Assembly: GCA_964623815.1 (NCBI GenBank)
Contig: CAZUVR010000006.1
Span: 57,451 to 121,450 of the forward strand
Length of the DNA: 64,000 nucleotides
Direction of reading: 5' to 3'
DNA from: Chroococcopsis sp964623815
GTDB taxonomy: Bacteria > Cyanobacteriota > Cyanobacteriia > Cyanobacteriales > Microcystaceae
Shown piece after piece: positions 1 to 8,087 of the stretch. The notes under the pieces were generated by a model, which worked only from the letters and a program-made list of their open reading frames with translations, did no database searches and had not been told where the DNA came from. Every line of letters starts with the position of its first letter. Position 1 is the stretch's first letter. The translations under genes were made by a program, and so were the position numbers.

Positions 1-1
1 T

Positions 2-214
2 GCCCTGGTGGTGCCGACAGTGGCGATCGTCACCAAAGAAGGACAATCGGGGGTAATGGTACCGGATGCGGAGCAAAAACCGAAATTTAAACCGATTTCC
101 GTCGGCTTAGTCCTCAATGATAAAACACAGGTACTATCGGGGTTGAATCCAGGGGAGAAAGTATTTATCGATTTACCGGACTCGCCGCCGAATCAAGAAG
201 ATAGACCGAAATAG
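2..214 (+). CDS. Efflux periplasmic adaptor (HlyD/MacA type), C-terminal end only
   Basis: The reading frame is open from the window edge, so this is the last 70 or so residues of a longer gene. The fragment matches the C-terminal membrane-proximal end of RND/MacA-type adaptors: a 'VPTVAIV' strand, a beta-rich stretch and 'VLSGLNPGEKV' near the end. Such adaptors bridge an inner-membrane ABC permease and an outer-membrane channel. The MacB-type permease starts 2 bp after the stop, which supports the assignment. The true start lies upstream of the window. Confidence 0.75.
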   Translation, partial: ALVVPTVAIVTKEGQSGVMVPDAEQKPKFKPISVGLVLNDKTQVLSGLNPGEKVFIDLPDSPPNQEDRPK

Positions 215-216
215 AT

Positions 217-1437
217 ATGGATATAGTCGAAAGCCTGAAAATGTCCGTCTCCACCTTAACCGCGAACAAGGTGAGAAGTGCCCTGACGATGTTAGGTATC
301 ATCATAGGTAACGCCTCGGTAGTGGCGATGATCGGCATCGGTGAGGGAACGCAAAAACTGGCTAACGATCAATTCTCCAGTCTTGGCCCCAATACCCTAT
401 TCATAAGCCCAGGTTCGCGGCGGGGTAGAACCACGAGTTTTGATATTCCCAAAACACTAGTATTGGCGGATGCGGAAGCTATAGCCGAGCAAGTCCCCTC
501 TGTAGAAGGTGTGGCTCCGGAAATTAACGCCCGTAGATTAGTAACTTTCCGCAATAGAAATATGAGCGCTCAAGTTGCGGGTATCACTTCGGATTTCTTT
601 AACGTTAGGGATCATAAGCTAAAAGAAGGGCGGTTTATCAATAAGATAGATGTGGATAGAAGTCAGAAAGTAGCGGTTTTGGGCCCAGCAGTGGTTGACC
701 AGATATTCGCGGGACAGAATCCGCTAGGTCAAATCATAAGAGTAGGAAATCTCAGTTTTGAAGTGGTGGGAGTGTTGGAGGCTAAAGGCTCCTTCTTCGG
801 CAGTAATCAGGATGAAATAGTGGTTATCCCCCTATCGGTGATGAGTTCCCAAATAGTGGGCAATAATTCACCCTACGGTATTCAATTATCCTGGATTAAC
901 GTTAAAGCCAAAGACCAAACTAAAATTCGGGCGGCTAAGTTCCAAATCGAGAATTTACTGAGATTACGCCATAAGATTGTGAACGAGGATGATTTTCGTA
1001 TAGATACGGCTAAACAGCTTTTAGATACTTTCGGCACCATCACTAAGGGTTTAACTATATTACTGGCTTTAATCGCTGGGATTTCCTTACTGGTGGGCGG
1101 TATCGGGGTGATGAATATCATGCTCGTTTCCGTGACGGAGAGGACTCAAGAAATAGGGCTGAGGAAGGCGATCGGCGCCAAAGAACACGATATATTATTA
1201 CAGTTCCTGATCGAGTCGATCATCCTATCAGCGGCAGGGGGAATAATTGGCATCGCCCTCGGTTCTGGTGCAGTTATGTTAGTCGCCACTTTCTCGCCCC
1301 TCACCGGCGCTGCGGTATCGGCTCCGGCGGTGATTTTATCCTTGAGCGTATCGGGCGCGATCGGATTATTCTTCGGTGTTTTCCCCGCCTATCGCGCTTC
1401 TAAATTAGACCCGATCGTGGCTTTGAGAAGTATTTAA
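217..1437 (+). CDS. MacB-type ABC transporter permease (FtsX family)
   Basis: 406 residues. The N-terminus has the MacB periplasmic-core entry: an amphipathic segment, then TM1 around residues 20-45 with 'LTMLGIIIGNASV', then 'SLGPNTLFISPG'. A periplasmic domain of about 220 residues follows. The C-terminal FtsX domain begins near residue 280 with 'LLVGGIGVMNIMLVSVTERT' and has three TM segments. No ATP-binding domain is fused, so a separate ATPase is needed; none follows downstream, so it may lie upstream of the window. The gene starts 2 bp after the adaptor gene, indicating one operon. The substrate cannot be told from sequence. Confidence 0.88.
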   Translation: MDIVESLKMSVSTLTANKVRSALTMLGIIIGNASVVAMIGIGEGTQKLANDQFSSLGPNTLFISPGSRRGRTTSFDIPKTLVLADAEAIAEQVPSVEGVAPEINARRLVTFRNRNMSAQVAGITSDFFNVRDHKLKEGRFINKIDVDRSQKVAVLGPAVVDQIFAGQNPLGQIIRVGNLSFEVVGVLEAKGSFFGSNQDEIVVIPLSVMSSQIVGNNSPYGIQLSWINVKAKDQTKIRAAKFQIENLLRLRHKIVNEDDFRIDTAKQLLDTFGTITKGLTILLALIAGISLLVGGIGVMNIMLVSVTERTQEIGLRKAIGAKEHDILLQFLIESIILSAAGGIIGIALGSGAVMLVATFSPLTGAAVSAPAVILSLSVSGAIGLFFGVFPAYRASKLDPIVALRSI

Positions 1438-1711
1438 TCTTAAAAAATTCGGAGTCGGTTTCCAGACAAATTTCCTAAAAGAGCAATTCTCTTTACCTAA
1501 AACGGTAGTGATAACATTTGTTAACGACGTTATCTTGTATTTTAGTGAAAACTTACGAAATTTATCGAGCGTATCAATCGGTACATTTTTCGCTCTCGGC
1601 GCGAGAAGGTCGAGTTTTTTAATCTTCTATAACAGCGATATTTATAGTAGGAGGGGATGAGAGACGGCGAAAATGCCTTAAGCTTATCTTTATGAGTTTT
1701 AAGTGTGATAT
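1438..1711. other. Intergenic leader of ndhB
   Basis: 274 bp without a gene between the permease and ndhB. It is moderately AT-rich. I see no clear terminator hairpin after the permease and no convincing operator. It presumably holds the ndhB promoter, but I cannot point to one. Confidence 0.4.
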
Positions 1712-3259
1712 ATGGATTTTTCTAGTTTAGTCGCCAGTCAACTTAATTTAGCCAACATTTGGCCGGAGTTGATAGTTGTTATTACTCTGCTACTTGTCCT
1801 AGTAAGTGACTTGATTTCGGGAAGAAGTGCGGCTCGTTGGTTGCCCTATTTAGCGATCGCAGGTCTATTAACGGCCGTGTTCGTTCTTTACTTGGGCTGG
1901 GACACGGCTAAACCGATCTCGTTTTTAGGAGCTTTTAACAGCGATAATCTCAGTATAGTATTTAGATCGATCGTGGCTTTATCCACTACCGTCACGATCT
2001 TGATGTCGATTCGCTACGTGGAACAATCGGGCACATCCTTGGCGGAATTCATCGCCATCATGCTCACCGCCACCGTCGGGGGAATGTTCCTCTCGGGCGC
2101 TAACGAGCTGGCCATGATCTTCATCTCCTTAGAGATGCTCAGTATCTCCTCCTATCTAATGACGGGATACATGAAACGCGATCCCCGTTCTAATGAAGCA
2201 GCTTTAAAATATCTCCTTATCGGCGCGTCAAGCTCGGCTATCTTTCTCTACGGCATTTCTCTACTCTACGGATTATCGGGCGGAGAAACGGTTCTGACTA
2301 ACGTAGCGGCTAAAATTGCCACTTTAGCCCCAAGTGAATCTTTAGGACTGGCCATATCTTTAGTCTTCGTTATCGCCGGTATCGCTTTTAAAATTTCGGC
2401 GGTGCCTTTCCACCAATGGACACCCGACGTTTATGAAGGTTCTCCCACCCCTGTAGTCGCTTTTCTCTCCGTAGGTTCTAAAGCAGCCGGTTTCGCCCTT
2501 GCCATCCGTCTTTTAGTAACGGCTTTCGCCAGCGTCACCGAACAATGGCACTTCATCTTCACCGCCCTGGCTATCTTGAGTATGGTACTGGGTAATGTGG
2601 TGGCACTGGCTCAAACTAGCATGAAACGGATGTTAGCTTATTCCTCGATCGGTCAGGCTGGCTTCGTGATGATCGGATTAACCGCAGGTACGGACGCGGG
2701 TTACTCCAGCATGATCTTCTACCTGTTAATTTACCTGTTCATGAACTTGGGAGCTTTTGCCTGCGTGATTCTCTTCGCGCTCCGCACCGGTACCGATCAA
2801 ATTTCCGAATACTCCGGTTTATATCAAAAAGATCCCTTACTAACTCTCTGCCTAAGTATCTGTTTACTATCTTTAGGCGGCATACCTCCCCTGGCCGGAT
2901 TCTTCGGTAAGATCTATCTATTCTGGGCAGGTTGGCAGGCTGGTTTATACTCGCTGGTGTTAGTCGGTTTAATAACTAGCGTTGCTTCTATCTATTACTA
3001 CATCCGCGTGGTGAAAATGATGGTAGTGAAAGAGCCTCAAGAGATGTCCGACGCGGTGAAGAATTACCCCGTTATAAATTGGAAGTTATCCGGGATGCGT
3101 CCTTTACAAGTGGGTTTGATCCTCGCTCTAATTACCACTTCTTTAGCCGGTATTCTTTCTAATCCCTTATTTACCCTGGCGACGGATTCCGTTACTACTA
3201 CCCCGATTCTTCAGTCGGCGGCCGTACCGAGCAGAATTTCTCAAGCCGGACTCGAATAA
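1712..3259 (+). CDS. ndhB: NAD(P)H-quinone oxidoreductase subunit 2 (NdhB)
   Basis: 515 residues with about 14 hydrophobic segments, the usual length for cyanobacterial NdhB. Diagnostic stretches include 'LEMLSISSYLMTGYMKR' (about residues 143-159), 'PFHQWTPDVYEGSPTPVVAF' (about 230-250) and 'GGIPPLAGFFGKIYLFWAG'. NdhB is an antiporter-like proton-pumping subunit in the membrane arm of thylakoid NDH-1, serving respiration, cyclic electron flow and CO2 uptake. The gene stands alone behind a 274-bp leader, as is common in cyanobacteria, and a hairpin with a T-rich tail follows the stop. The NDH-1 subunit NdhM is encoded elsewhere in this window. Confidence 0.96.
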   Translation: MDFSSLVASQLNLANIWPELIVVITLLLVLVSDLISGRSAARWLPYLAIAGLLTAVFVLYLGWDTAKPISFLGAFNSDNLSIVFRSIVALSTTVTILMSIRYVEQSGTSLAEFIAIMLTATVGGMFLSGANELAMIFISLEMLSISSYLMTGYMKRDPRSNEAALKYLLIGASSSAIFLYGISLLYGLSGGETVLTNVAAKIATLAPSESLGLAISLVFVIAGIAFKISAVPFHQWTPDVYEGSPTPVVAFLSVGSKAAGFALAIRLLVTAFASVTEQWHFIFTALAILSMVLGNVVALAQTSMKRMLAYSSIGQAGFVMIGLTAGTDAGYSSMIFYLLIYLFMNLGAFACVILFALRTGTDQISEYSGLYQKDPLLTLCLSICLLSLGGIPPLAGFFGKIYLFWAGWQAGLYSLVLVGLITSVASIYYYIRVVKMMVVKEPQEMSDAVKNYPVINWKLSGMRPLQVGLILALITTSLAGILSNPLFTLATDSVTTTPILQSAAVPSRISQAGLE

Positions 3260-3282
3260 CAATATATCTAACCTCATTAATA

Positions 3283-3310
3283 AGGTGGGCCTTTAGCCCA
3301 TCTTTTATTT
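3283..3310 (+). terminator. Hairpin terminator of ndhB
   Basis: An 8-bp stem, AGGTGGGC pairing with GCCCATCT through one G-T pair, has a 5-nt loop and runs into a T-rich tail. It sits 24 bp after the ndhB stop, in the right place and orientation for a Rho-independent terminator. Confidence 0.75.
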
Positions 3311-3409
3311 ATTAAGATAGTAAATTGGGGGTTCGATCCCGATTCCTGACTCCCTACTCCCTACTCCCCAATCCCAACAATCGGGTAATCCATCACTAGC
3401 GAGTAATTT

Positions 3410-4189
3410 ATGGTAGTCACCATTGGACAACTGAATAAATGGAAAGAACAGAGAAGACCGATCGTAGCTCTAACTGCTTGGGATTATGCTATATCTAATA
3501 TCCTCGACGGGGCCGATATAGATCTGATCCTCGTCGGTGACTCCCTCGCTATGGTAGCCCTCGGCTATGCCAATACCTTACCCGTCACTCTCGACGGCAT
3601 GATCCATCATGCGGCGGCCGTATGTCGGGGTGTTAAACAAGCTCTAGTAGTATGCGATTTACCCTTTCTCAGCTATCAAGAAAGTCACTCCCAGGCGATT
3701 CATTCGGCGGGGCGGCTACTGAAAGAAGCCGGGGTGCAGGGAGTGAAATTAGAGGGGGGTTATCCTCTCATAGTCGATACTATCGCCCATCTGACGACGA
3801 TCGGTATTCCAGTGATGGGGCACATCGGTTTAACCCCCCAATCCGTCCACCGTCTCGGCTACCGACAACAGGGAAAATCTCCCGAAGACGCTAACCGTCT
3901 TATCCGTGAAGCTCTACAACTAGAACAGGCGGGAGTTTTCGCCCTCGTCTTAGAACATATCCCCTCGGATCTAGCAGAAGAAATTACCTCTAAGTTATCG
4001 ATTCCCACCATCGGCATTGGCGCGGGCCCCTATTGTGACGGGCAGGTATTAGTTACCGCCGATTTACTGGGTTTAACTCCTAAACAGCCTCCTTTTGCCA
4101 TTCCCTATGTTAATTTAAGGGAAACGATCACTAAAGCCGTTAATGATTTCGCCACCGATGTTAGAAAAGGAAAATTCGCCACCGAGTAA
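3410..4189 (+). CDS. panB: 3-methyl-2-oxobutanoate hydroxymethyltransferase (PanB)
   Basis: 259 residues, full family length. PanB transfers a hydroxymethyl group from methylene-THF to 2-oxoisovalerate, the first committed step of pantothenate (CoA) synthesis. Visible signatures are 'DLILVGDSLAMVALGY' (metal-binding Asp), 'LPVTLDGMIHHAAAV', 'GVKLEGG', 'MGHIGLTPQSVH' and 'IGIGAGPYCDGQVLV'. The next gene, msrA, begins inside the 3' end, so the two are probably cotranscribed, although their functions are unrelated. Confidence 0.95.
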   Translation: MVVTIGQLNKWKEQRRPIVALTAWDYAISNILDGADIDLILVGDSLAMVALGYANTLPVTLDGMIHHAAAVCRGVKQALVVCDLPFLSYQESHSQAIHSAGRLLKEAGVQGVKLEGGYPLIVDTIAHLTTIGIPVMGHIGLTPQSVHRLGYRQQGKSPEDANRLIREALQLEQAGVFALVLEHIPSDLAEEITSKLSIPTIGIGAGPYCDGQVLVTADLLGLTPKQPPFAIPYVNLRETITKAVNDFATDVRKGKFATE

Positions 4190-4652
4190 TCTCAAGAAAG
4201 CTACCTTCGGCGGCGGTTGTTTCTGGAAAATCGAGGATTCATTCCGCAAGATTCCAGGGGTAATCAATACCTCCGTTGGTTATATGGGGGGACATTTCCC
4301 GAATCCTTCCTATCTTGATGTTGTGGCTCGTATCACTGGTCACGCCGAAGTCTGTCAGTTAGAATATGACCCCGAGACGGTTTCCTATGAGGAATTATTA
4401 GAGGTTTTCTGGCTCATTCACGACCCTACTCAATTGAATCGTCAGGGGCACGATCGCGGTGAACAATATCGGTCGGTTATTTTCTATCATGATGAAGCTC
4501 AAAAGTTATCCGCTATTGAGTCCAAACATAAGCTAGATATATCAAAAAAATATGATAAAAATATAGTCACTCAAATAGAAAAAGCGGGTGATTACTATCT
4601 GGCCGATGAATTCCACCAACAGTATTTAGAGAAAAAGCGTCAACTTTCTTAA
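4158..4652 (+). CDS. msrA: Peptide-methionine (S)-S-oxide reductase (MsrA)
   Basis: MsrA reduces methionine-S-sulfoxide in oxidised proteins. The catalytic Cys lies in 'GGGCFWKIED' (Cys21 from this start), followed by 'GYMGG', 'GHAEVCQLEYDP' and 'HDPTQLNRQGHDRGEQYRS', all MsrA hallmarks. Two in-frame starts exist inside panB, at 4143 and 4158. I prefer 4158 because it gives a typical short leader of 17 residues before the catalytic strand. Either way the gene overlaps panB by 32-47 bp, implying translational coupling. The usual second Cys of the GCFWC form is Lys here, so resolving cysteines must lie elsewhere or be absent. Confidence 0.94.
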   Translation: MLEKENSPPSNLKKATFGGGCFWKIEDSFRKIPGVINTSVGYMGGHFPNPSYLDVVARITGHAEVCQLEYDPETVSYEELLEVFWLIHDPTQLNRQGHDRGEQYRSVIFYHDEAQKLSAIESKHKLDISKKYDKNIVTQIEKAGDYYLADEFHQQYLEKKRQLS

Positions 4653-4845
4653 GTTTTTAATCTCTATAAGAAAAATATAAGAAAAAATTAATCTTTTTTT
4701 AACAGTTAGCACCCAGATAAAATATAAAGAAATTTGTATCATTCAACTTTCAAATTAAATTCAAAGGTGACAATGAAAATGTGACGTTATCATCGATAAG
4801 CTGGGATAAATTCTTAAGCTTCATAACCTGTTGAGAAGAAATAAA

Positions 4846-5319
4846 ATGCTACCGATAAAGTATCTGAGAGAGTTCGTATTAACTACCTGTTGTATCCTGA
4901 GCTTCAATCACCTTCCCGGCTTAGCCAAAGGAGAAATGACCGTAGAGTATGCTAATGGCGACTCAGTGACATATTCGAGCGTAGAAATTCATAATACAGA
5001 TAATATCGTCTATTTTAAATCCCCGGAAATCAATACGATAATGATGATTTCTAAAAATGAGTGTACCAAAGAAGGGCAAATATTAGTTTGTAACAAAGCT
5101 CGTCTGGGTCTGGATACGGAAGGTGTATTAGAAGAATTAAAGGTTAAAGAAATTCACCTGTTTATAAATCCCACCAATACCTCTCAACCCATTCAGGGTT
5201 CGCAGGTGACTTTAAGCCCCGGTACCGTCTTACTGGAAGTATTAACCGAGAAAGGGACTTATATGAACGCCTTAGGGAGAATCGATTCTACTACTAAACC
5301 CGAAGGAGCATCCCGATGA
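4846..5319 (+). CDS. Secreted protein of unknown function
   Basis: 157 residues from the ATG at 4846; a TTG at 4831 would add five. I prefer the ATG because GAGAAG lies about 10 bp before it. A hydrophobic signal sequence covers residues 6-25, with a likely cleavage after 'PGLAKG'. The mature part is beta-rich and has a Cys pair about 12 residues apart ('SKNECTK' and 'LVCNKA') that could form a disulfide. I do not recognise the family. It overlaps the start of the repeat protein downstream (ATGA), so the two are probably translated together and may work together at the cell envelope. Confidence 0.7.
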   Translation: MLPIKYLREFVLTTCCILSFNHLPGLAKGEMTVEYANGDSVTYSSVEIHNTDNIVYFKSPEINTIMMISKNECTKEGQILVCNKARLGLDTEGVLEELKVKEIHLFINPTNTSQPIQGSQVTLSPGTVLLEVLTEKGTYMNALGRIDSTTKPEGASR

Positions 5320-6419
5320 GACGACCTCTAGCTGTAAGTTTGATCTTTTCTCTCATATTACCCTTGAGTTTTGATGTCGGTTCCTCAGTAGCTTTAGAAA
5401 CATTCGGTAATGCTCAACAGAGGATTTTAATCGCGGAGAAAGGTAATCGAGGGGGTAACAGACAAAGGGCGAGCAATCGTAGCAGGCCCGAAGGCAGTTC
5501 TCGTAATATCGATCGTTCTCGTCTGGGCGCTCAAGGTAGCGGTAGAATCAAACGGGAACCGACGGCTAATAGGAATGTAAATCGGGATAGAGTCGGTTCG
5601 CGCGATATTAATAGAGAGCAGGTAAGAAATAGAGCGAATAATATCGACCGCAATCGTACCCGTGAAGGGATCAATAATATCGATCGAGATAGGGTTAGGG
5701 ATAGAGCGAATAATATCGATCGCGATCGTACTCGTGAAGCGATCAATAATATCGATCGAGATAGGGTTAGGGATAGAGCCAATAATATCGATCGCGATCG
5801 CACCCGTGAAGCGATCAATAATATCGATCGAGATAGGGTTAGGGATAGAGCGAATAATATCGATCGCGATCGTACCCGTGAAGCCATCAATAATATCGAT
5901 CGAGATAAGCTTAACGAGCGTATCTCTAATATCGATCGGGACGAGATCCGGAATCGTGTTAATGACATTAACATCGATAACGATAGAAGGTATAGCAATC
6001 GCATCAACCGTAACACGATCAATATCGGCGATCGCAATATCATCGTTAATCCCTGGGGTAATCGTTGGGGAGGAGCTTGGGGTTGGAATGGTGGTGTAGC
6101 TTGGGTGCCTAATTACGGTTACTGGGGCGGGGGTTTTTGGGGTGGTTTTGCAGTGGGAGCCTTAGCTACGGGAATTACCACTGCCATTATCAATGCTGCC
6201 AATCAGCCCAACAACACCTATATAATCATCGAGAAAGATACGCCAGGGTATACCCTATTTCAGAGTTACGGCTTACAACAAACCCCCTGTGTAGAGAGTG
6301 AAGATTTAGTCTTCATCTACGGGCCTCAGGATAGTTTAATGTGCGCTACTCCTAATAGTTTGGTGAGTGCGGGATATTACGATGTCGATCATGAAACGTT
6401 AGTCCTCGTCGCCCGATAG
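5316..6419 (+). CDS. Secreted Arg/Asp-rich tandem-repeat protein
   Basis: 367 residues. A signal sequence covers about residues 1-28. Residues about 45-235 are a low-complexity, highly charged region built on 'NNIDRDR' units: alternating RVRDRA and RTREAI 12-residue halves form a 24-residue (72-bp) repeat. A Gly/Trp-rich stretch follows ('WGNRWGGAWGW', 'YGYWGGGFWGG'), then a hydrophobic segment (about 275-292) and a roughly 70-residue C-terminal domain with two Cys. The start overlaps the upstream stop as ATGA. I do not recognise the family. The charged repeat suggests an extended or disordered spacer, possibly binding polyanions or walls, with the C-terminus as the folded part. Confidence 0.8.
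   Translation: MRRPLAVSLIFSLILPLSFDVGSSVALETFGNAQQRILIAEKGNRGGNRQRASNRSRPEGSSRNIDRSRLGAQGSGRIKREPTANRNVNRDRVGSRDINREQVRNRANNIDRNRTREGINNIDRDRVRDRANNIDRDRTREAINNIDRDRVRDRANNIDRDRTREAINNIDRDRVRDRANNIDRDRTREAINNIDRDKLNERISNIDRDEIRNRVNDINIDNDRRYSNRINRNTINIGDRNIIVNPWGNRWGGAWGWNGGVAWVPNYGYWGGGFWGGFAVGALATGITTAIINAANQPNNTYIIIEKDTPGYTLFQSYGLQQTPCVESEDLVFIYGPQDSLMCATPNSLVSAGYYDVDHETLVLVAR
5601..5912 (+). repeat. 72-bp in-frame tandem repeat
   Basis: Copies of a 72-bp unit begin at 5673, 5745 and 5817 with a partial copy at 5889 and a diverged one upstream. Each unit contains two 36-bp halves that share AATAATATCGATCG. Copies are almost identical, with a few substitutions, which indicates recent expansion by slippage or recombination. 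The units carry CGATCGCGATCG palindromes related to HIP1. Confidence 0.9.
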
Positions 6420-6426
6420 CGTTTAA

Positions 6427-6466
6427 ACGACCGTGATTACACCACGAATCACGGTCGTAGTTTTTA
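6427..6466 (+). terminator. Strong hairpin terminator between convergent genes
   Basis: A perfect 11-bp stem CGACCGTGATT/AATCACGGTCG with an 8-nt loop is followed by TAGTTTTT. It lies just after the repeat-protein stop and before the convergent FkbM gene, so it terminates the plus-strand transcript. Confidence 0.85.
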
Positions 6467-6471
6467 GTTGA

Positions 6472-7194
6472 TTACGGTCGTACAAAAATAGCATCAAAGT
6501 ATTTTACGCTTCCATCTTTTGCATAAACTTGAGCGATATTACCCCGATATTGAAATCCTAAAGAATCAAGCAGTTGAAAGAGAGTACGAAAATCACATTG
6601 ATTTTCATAGCTTTGATCGTTGTTAACTTCAATGATGCAACATTTAGCCTGTGAAAATGTTTTTCGTCCTCCCAAAACAACTTGAGCTTCGTAACCCTGT
6701 ACATCTATTTTAATCAGACAATCTCCCTGAATGGCTAAAGAGAGAATATCTAAGTTTTTTTGTGCGACGGGATAGCGTTTTACTCTCTCAAGAACTGGAT
6801 ATTCAGCTAGAATTTCAGGAGCGATCGAGAGGATAGAAGAAGCTTGAGACGCACGTTCATATTCATTTAAGATAATTTCCCCTTCTCTATCGCCGATAGC
6901 ATAGTTATAAGCACTAATCTTTTTCTTTTCCTTTTTTATATATTCCTGTAGCTTACTAAATGCACTTTTAACAGGTTCAAAAGCATAAATTGTAGCAGAG
7001 GGAAAAATTCCTGCTAATTTTTTTGTAGATTGTCCTTCGTTAGCTCCAATATCTAAAATGGTGAGGATTGGTAGTGAAGATAATCCCAGTAAACGATGAT
7101 CCCAGCCAGAGATACAAATACTACGAGTCGCCCAATTAGTAATTTGATTGGCAACGGGGGCAGGAAGCTTATTTAAAAACGATTGAAGGTTCAT
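6472..7194 (-). CDS. FkbM family SAM-dependent methyltransferase
   Basis: 240 residues. The SAM-binding motif is 'TILDIGANEGQSTKKLAGIF' (about residues 45-64), followed by 'IYAFEPVKSAF' and an 'AIGDREGEIILNEYERASQASS' region typical of FkbM enzymes, and 'LIKIDVQGYEAQVVLGG' (about 160-176), the FkbM hallmark. Members methylate hydroxyls of polyketides, sugars or lipids; the substrate here is unknown. The gene is isolated, convergent with the repeat protein, and followed upstream by a 389-bp gap. It could serve glycan modification, but it lies 40 kb from the glycan cluster. Confidence 0.85.
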   Translation of the reverse strand: MNLQSFLNKLPAPVANQITNWATRSICISGWDHRLLGLSSLPILTILDIGANEGQSTKKLAGIFPSATIYAFEPVKSAFSKLQEYIKKEKKKISAYNYAIGDREGEIILNEYERASQASSILSIAPEILAEYPVLERVKRYPVAQKNLDILSLAIQGDCLIKIDVQGYEAQVVLGGRKTFSQAKCCIIEVNNDQSYENQCDFRTLFQLLDSLGFQYRGNIAQVYAKDGSVKYFDAIFVRP

Positions 7195-7583
7195 TCTATT
7201 TAATTCCAGGTTTAAACTTTAAGCTAATTGCCAAAGACAAATTGCTTTTACTAATCGATAACTTTTAAATACGTACTCTTGACCTATCTTATACTAAATC
7301 CTCTTTTCAAAGACTACTTATACACATAGTGGCGAGTAGCGAGTAACTAGTGACTGGTCACTTCTCTCTAAACAAGGGTATGATAAGCGGATTTCGTATT
7401 ATATTAAATCCGCCGAACATACTTCATTATATTAAGAGTCGAGACTAAAAAATAGGACGGGGTGGTTTCAAGGCAGTAGTAGTCTGTTTATCCTCTTGTT
7501 TTTTTACTTTTTCTGTGGCATCCTGGCTAAAGTTCTAATTGTCAATCAACTTATAGTATATTGGTAAAACCAAAAATAAAGCC
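7195..7583. other. 389-bp gap with small inverted repeats
   Basis: No gene. It contains the short palindromic tract AGTGACTGGTCACT near 7350, related to the tract at 41295-41343, and an 8-bp stem GCGGATTT/AAATCCGC at 7387-7413. On the minus strand at about 7445-7535 an open stretch rich in Lys, Gln and Pro ends in 'LKPPRPIF' and could be a remnant of a lost gene. The promoter of the rhodanese-like gene presumably lies at the right end. Confidence 0.35.
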
Positions 7584-8006
7584 ATGAAAAATCAAATTCT
7601 CAAGCTACTGTCTAAGGCCAGAGAATGGAAAGTAGGAATCTTTTGTCTAAGTGCGATCGCTTGTATCTCACTAGCCTTCATATCGAGTCCGACACAAGCG
7701 AAAAACCCATCGACTGTACAGTTTGTCTCACCCGCCTGGGTAGCCGAACATAATCAAGACTCGAAGCTAAAAATTCTCGATGTACGCACTGCCCCCCTAG
7801 ACTATATATCGGGGCATATCCCTAACGCGGTGCATATTTCCGAAGGCACCTTTCGTGGCCCTAACGGCACCCTTCCCGTACAGTACTGGCAACAGGAAAA
7901 ACTGCAATCTTTATTGTCTCAGGCGGGGGTAAGCGATCAAACTCCCGTCTTAGTCTACTCCGATGGTAAAGATGTACTCGGCACAACGATGGTAGCCTAC
8001 CTGTAG
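7584..8006 (+). CDS. Truncated rhodanese-like protein, first domain only
   Basis: 140 residues: a signal sequence (about 16-40, cleavage near 'TQAKNP'), then one rhodanese fold with 'LKILDVRTAPLDYISGHIPN' and 'TPVLVYSDGKDVLGTTMVAYL'. In two-domain thiosulfate/mercaptopyruvate sulfurtransferases this first domain carries Asp where the second carries the catalytic Cys; here 'YSDGKD' is that non-catalytic form. The catalytic domain is absent: the frame ends at a TAG inside a hairpin at 7998-8050, and no continuation is seen before chlD. It is therefore either a pseudogene or an inactive one-domain product. Confidence 0.7.
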   Translation: MKNQILKLLSKAREWKVGIFCLSAIACISLAFISSPTQAKNPSTVQFVSPAWVAEHNQDSKLKILDVRTAPLDYISGHIPNAVHISEGTFRGPNGTLPVQYWQQEKLQSLLSQAGVSDQTPVLVYSDGKDVLGTTMVAYL

Positions 8007-8050
8007 CGACCTGCAAACAGAGCTTTTTTGTTTGCAAGCCACTACAGGTA
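7998..8050 (+). repeat. Hairpin element ending the rhodanese-like gene
   Basis: Two 21-bp arms, identical as reverse complements at 18 positions, flank an 11-nt T-rich loop. The stop codon of the truncated rhodanese-like gene lies in the left arm. It could be a small palindromic repeat inserted at a deletion junction, or a terminator formed afterwards. Confidence 0.65.
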
Positions 8051-8087
8051 TCTTTTCCCTCGCTAATTGAGATTAGGGAACACGGAG

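Noticed and set aside
3318..3365. GGGGGTTCGATCCC resembling a tRNA T-arm
   Set aside because: No acceptor, D or anticodon arm can be built around it; the flank is CCCTACTCC repeats.
5601..5912. Possible CRISPR-like array
   Set aside because: Units are contiguous, in-frame and without unique spacers, so this is a coding tandem repeat.
5531..6043. Minus-strand 170-aa ORF and plus-strand 145-aa ORF over the repeat region
   Set aside because: Both are other-frame readings of the 72-bp repeat of the secreted repeat protein, with periodic Ile/Ser or Arg/Ser composition.
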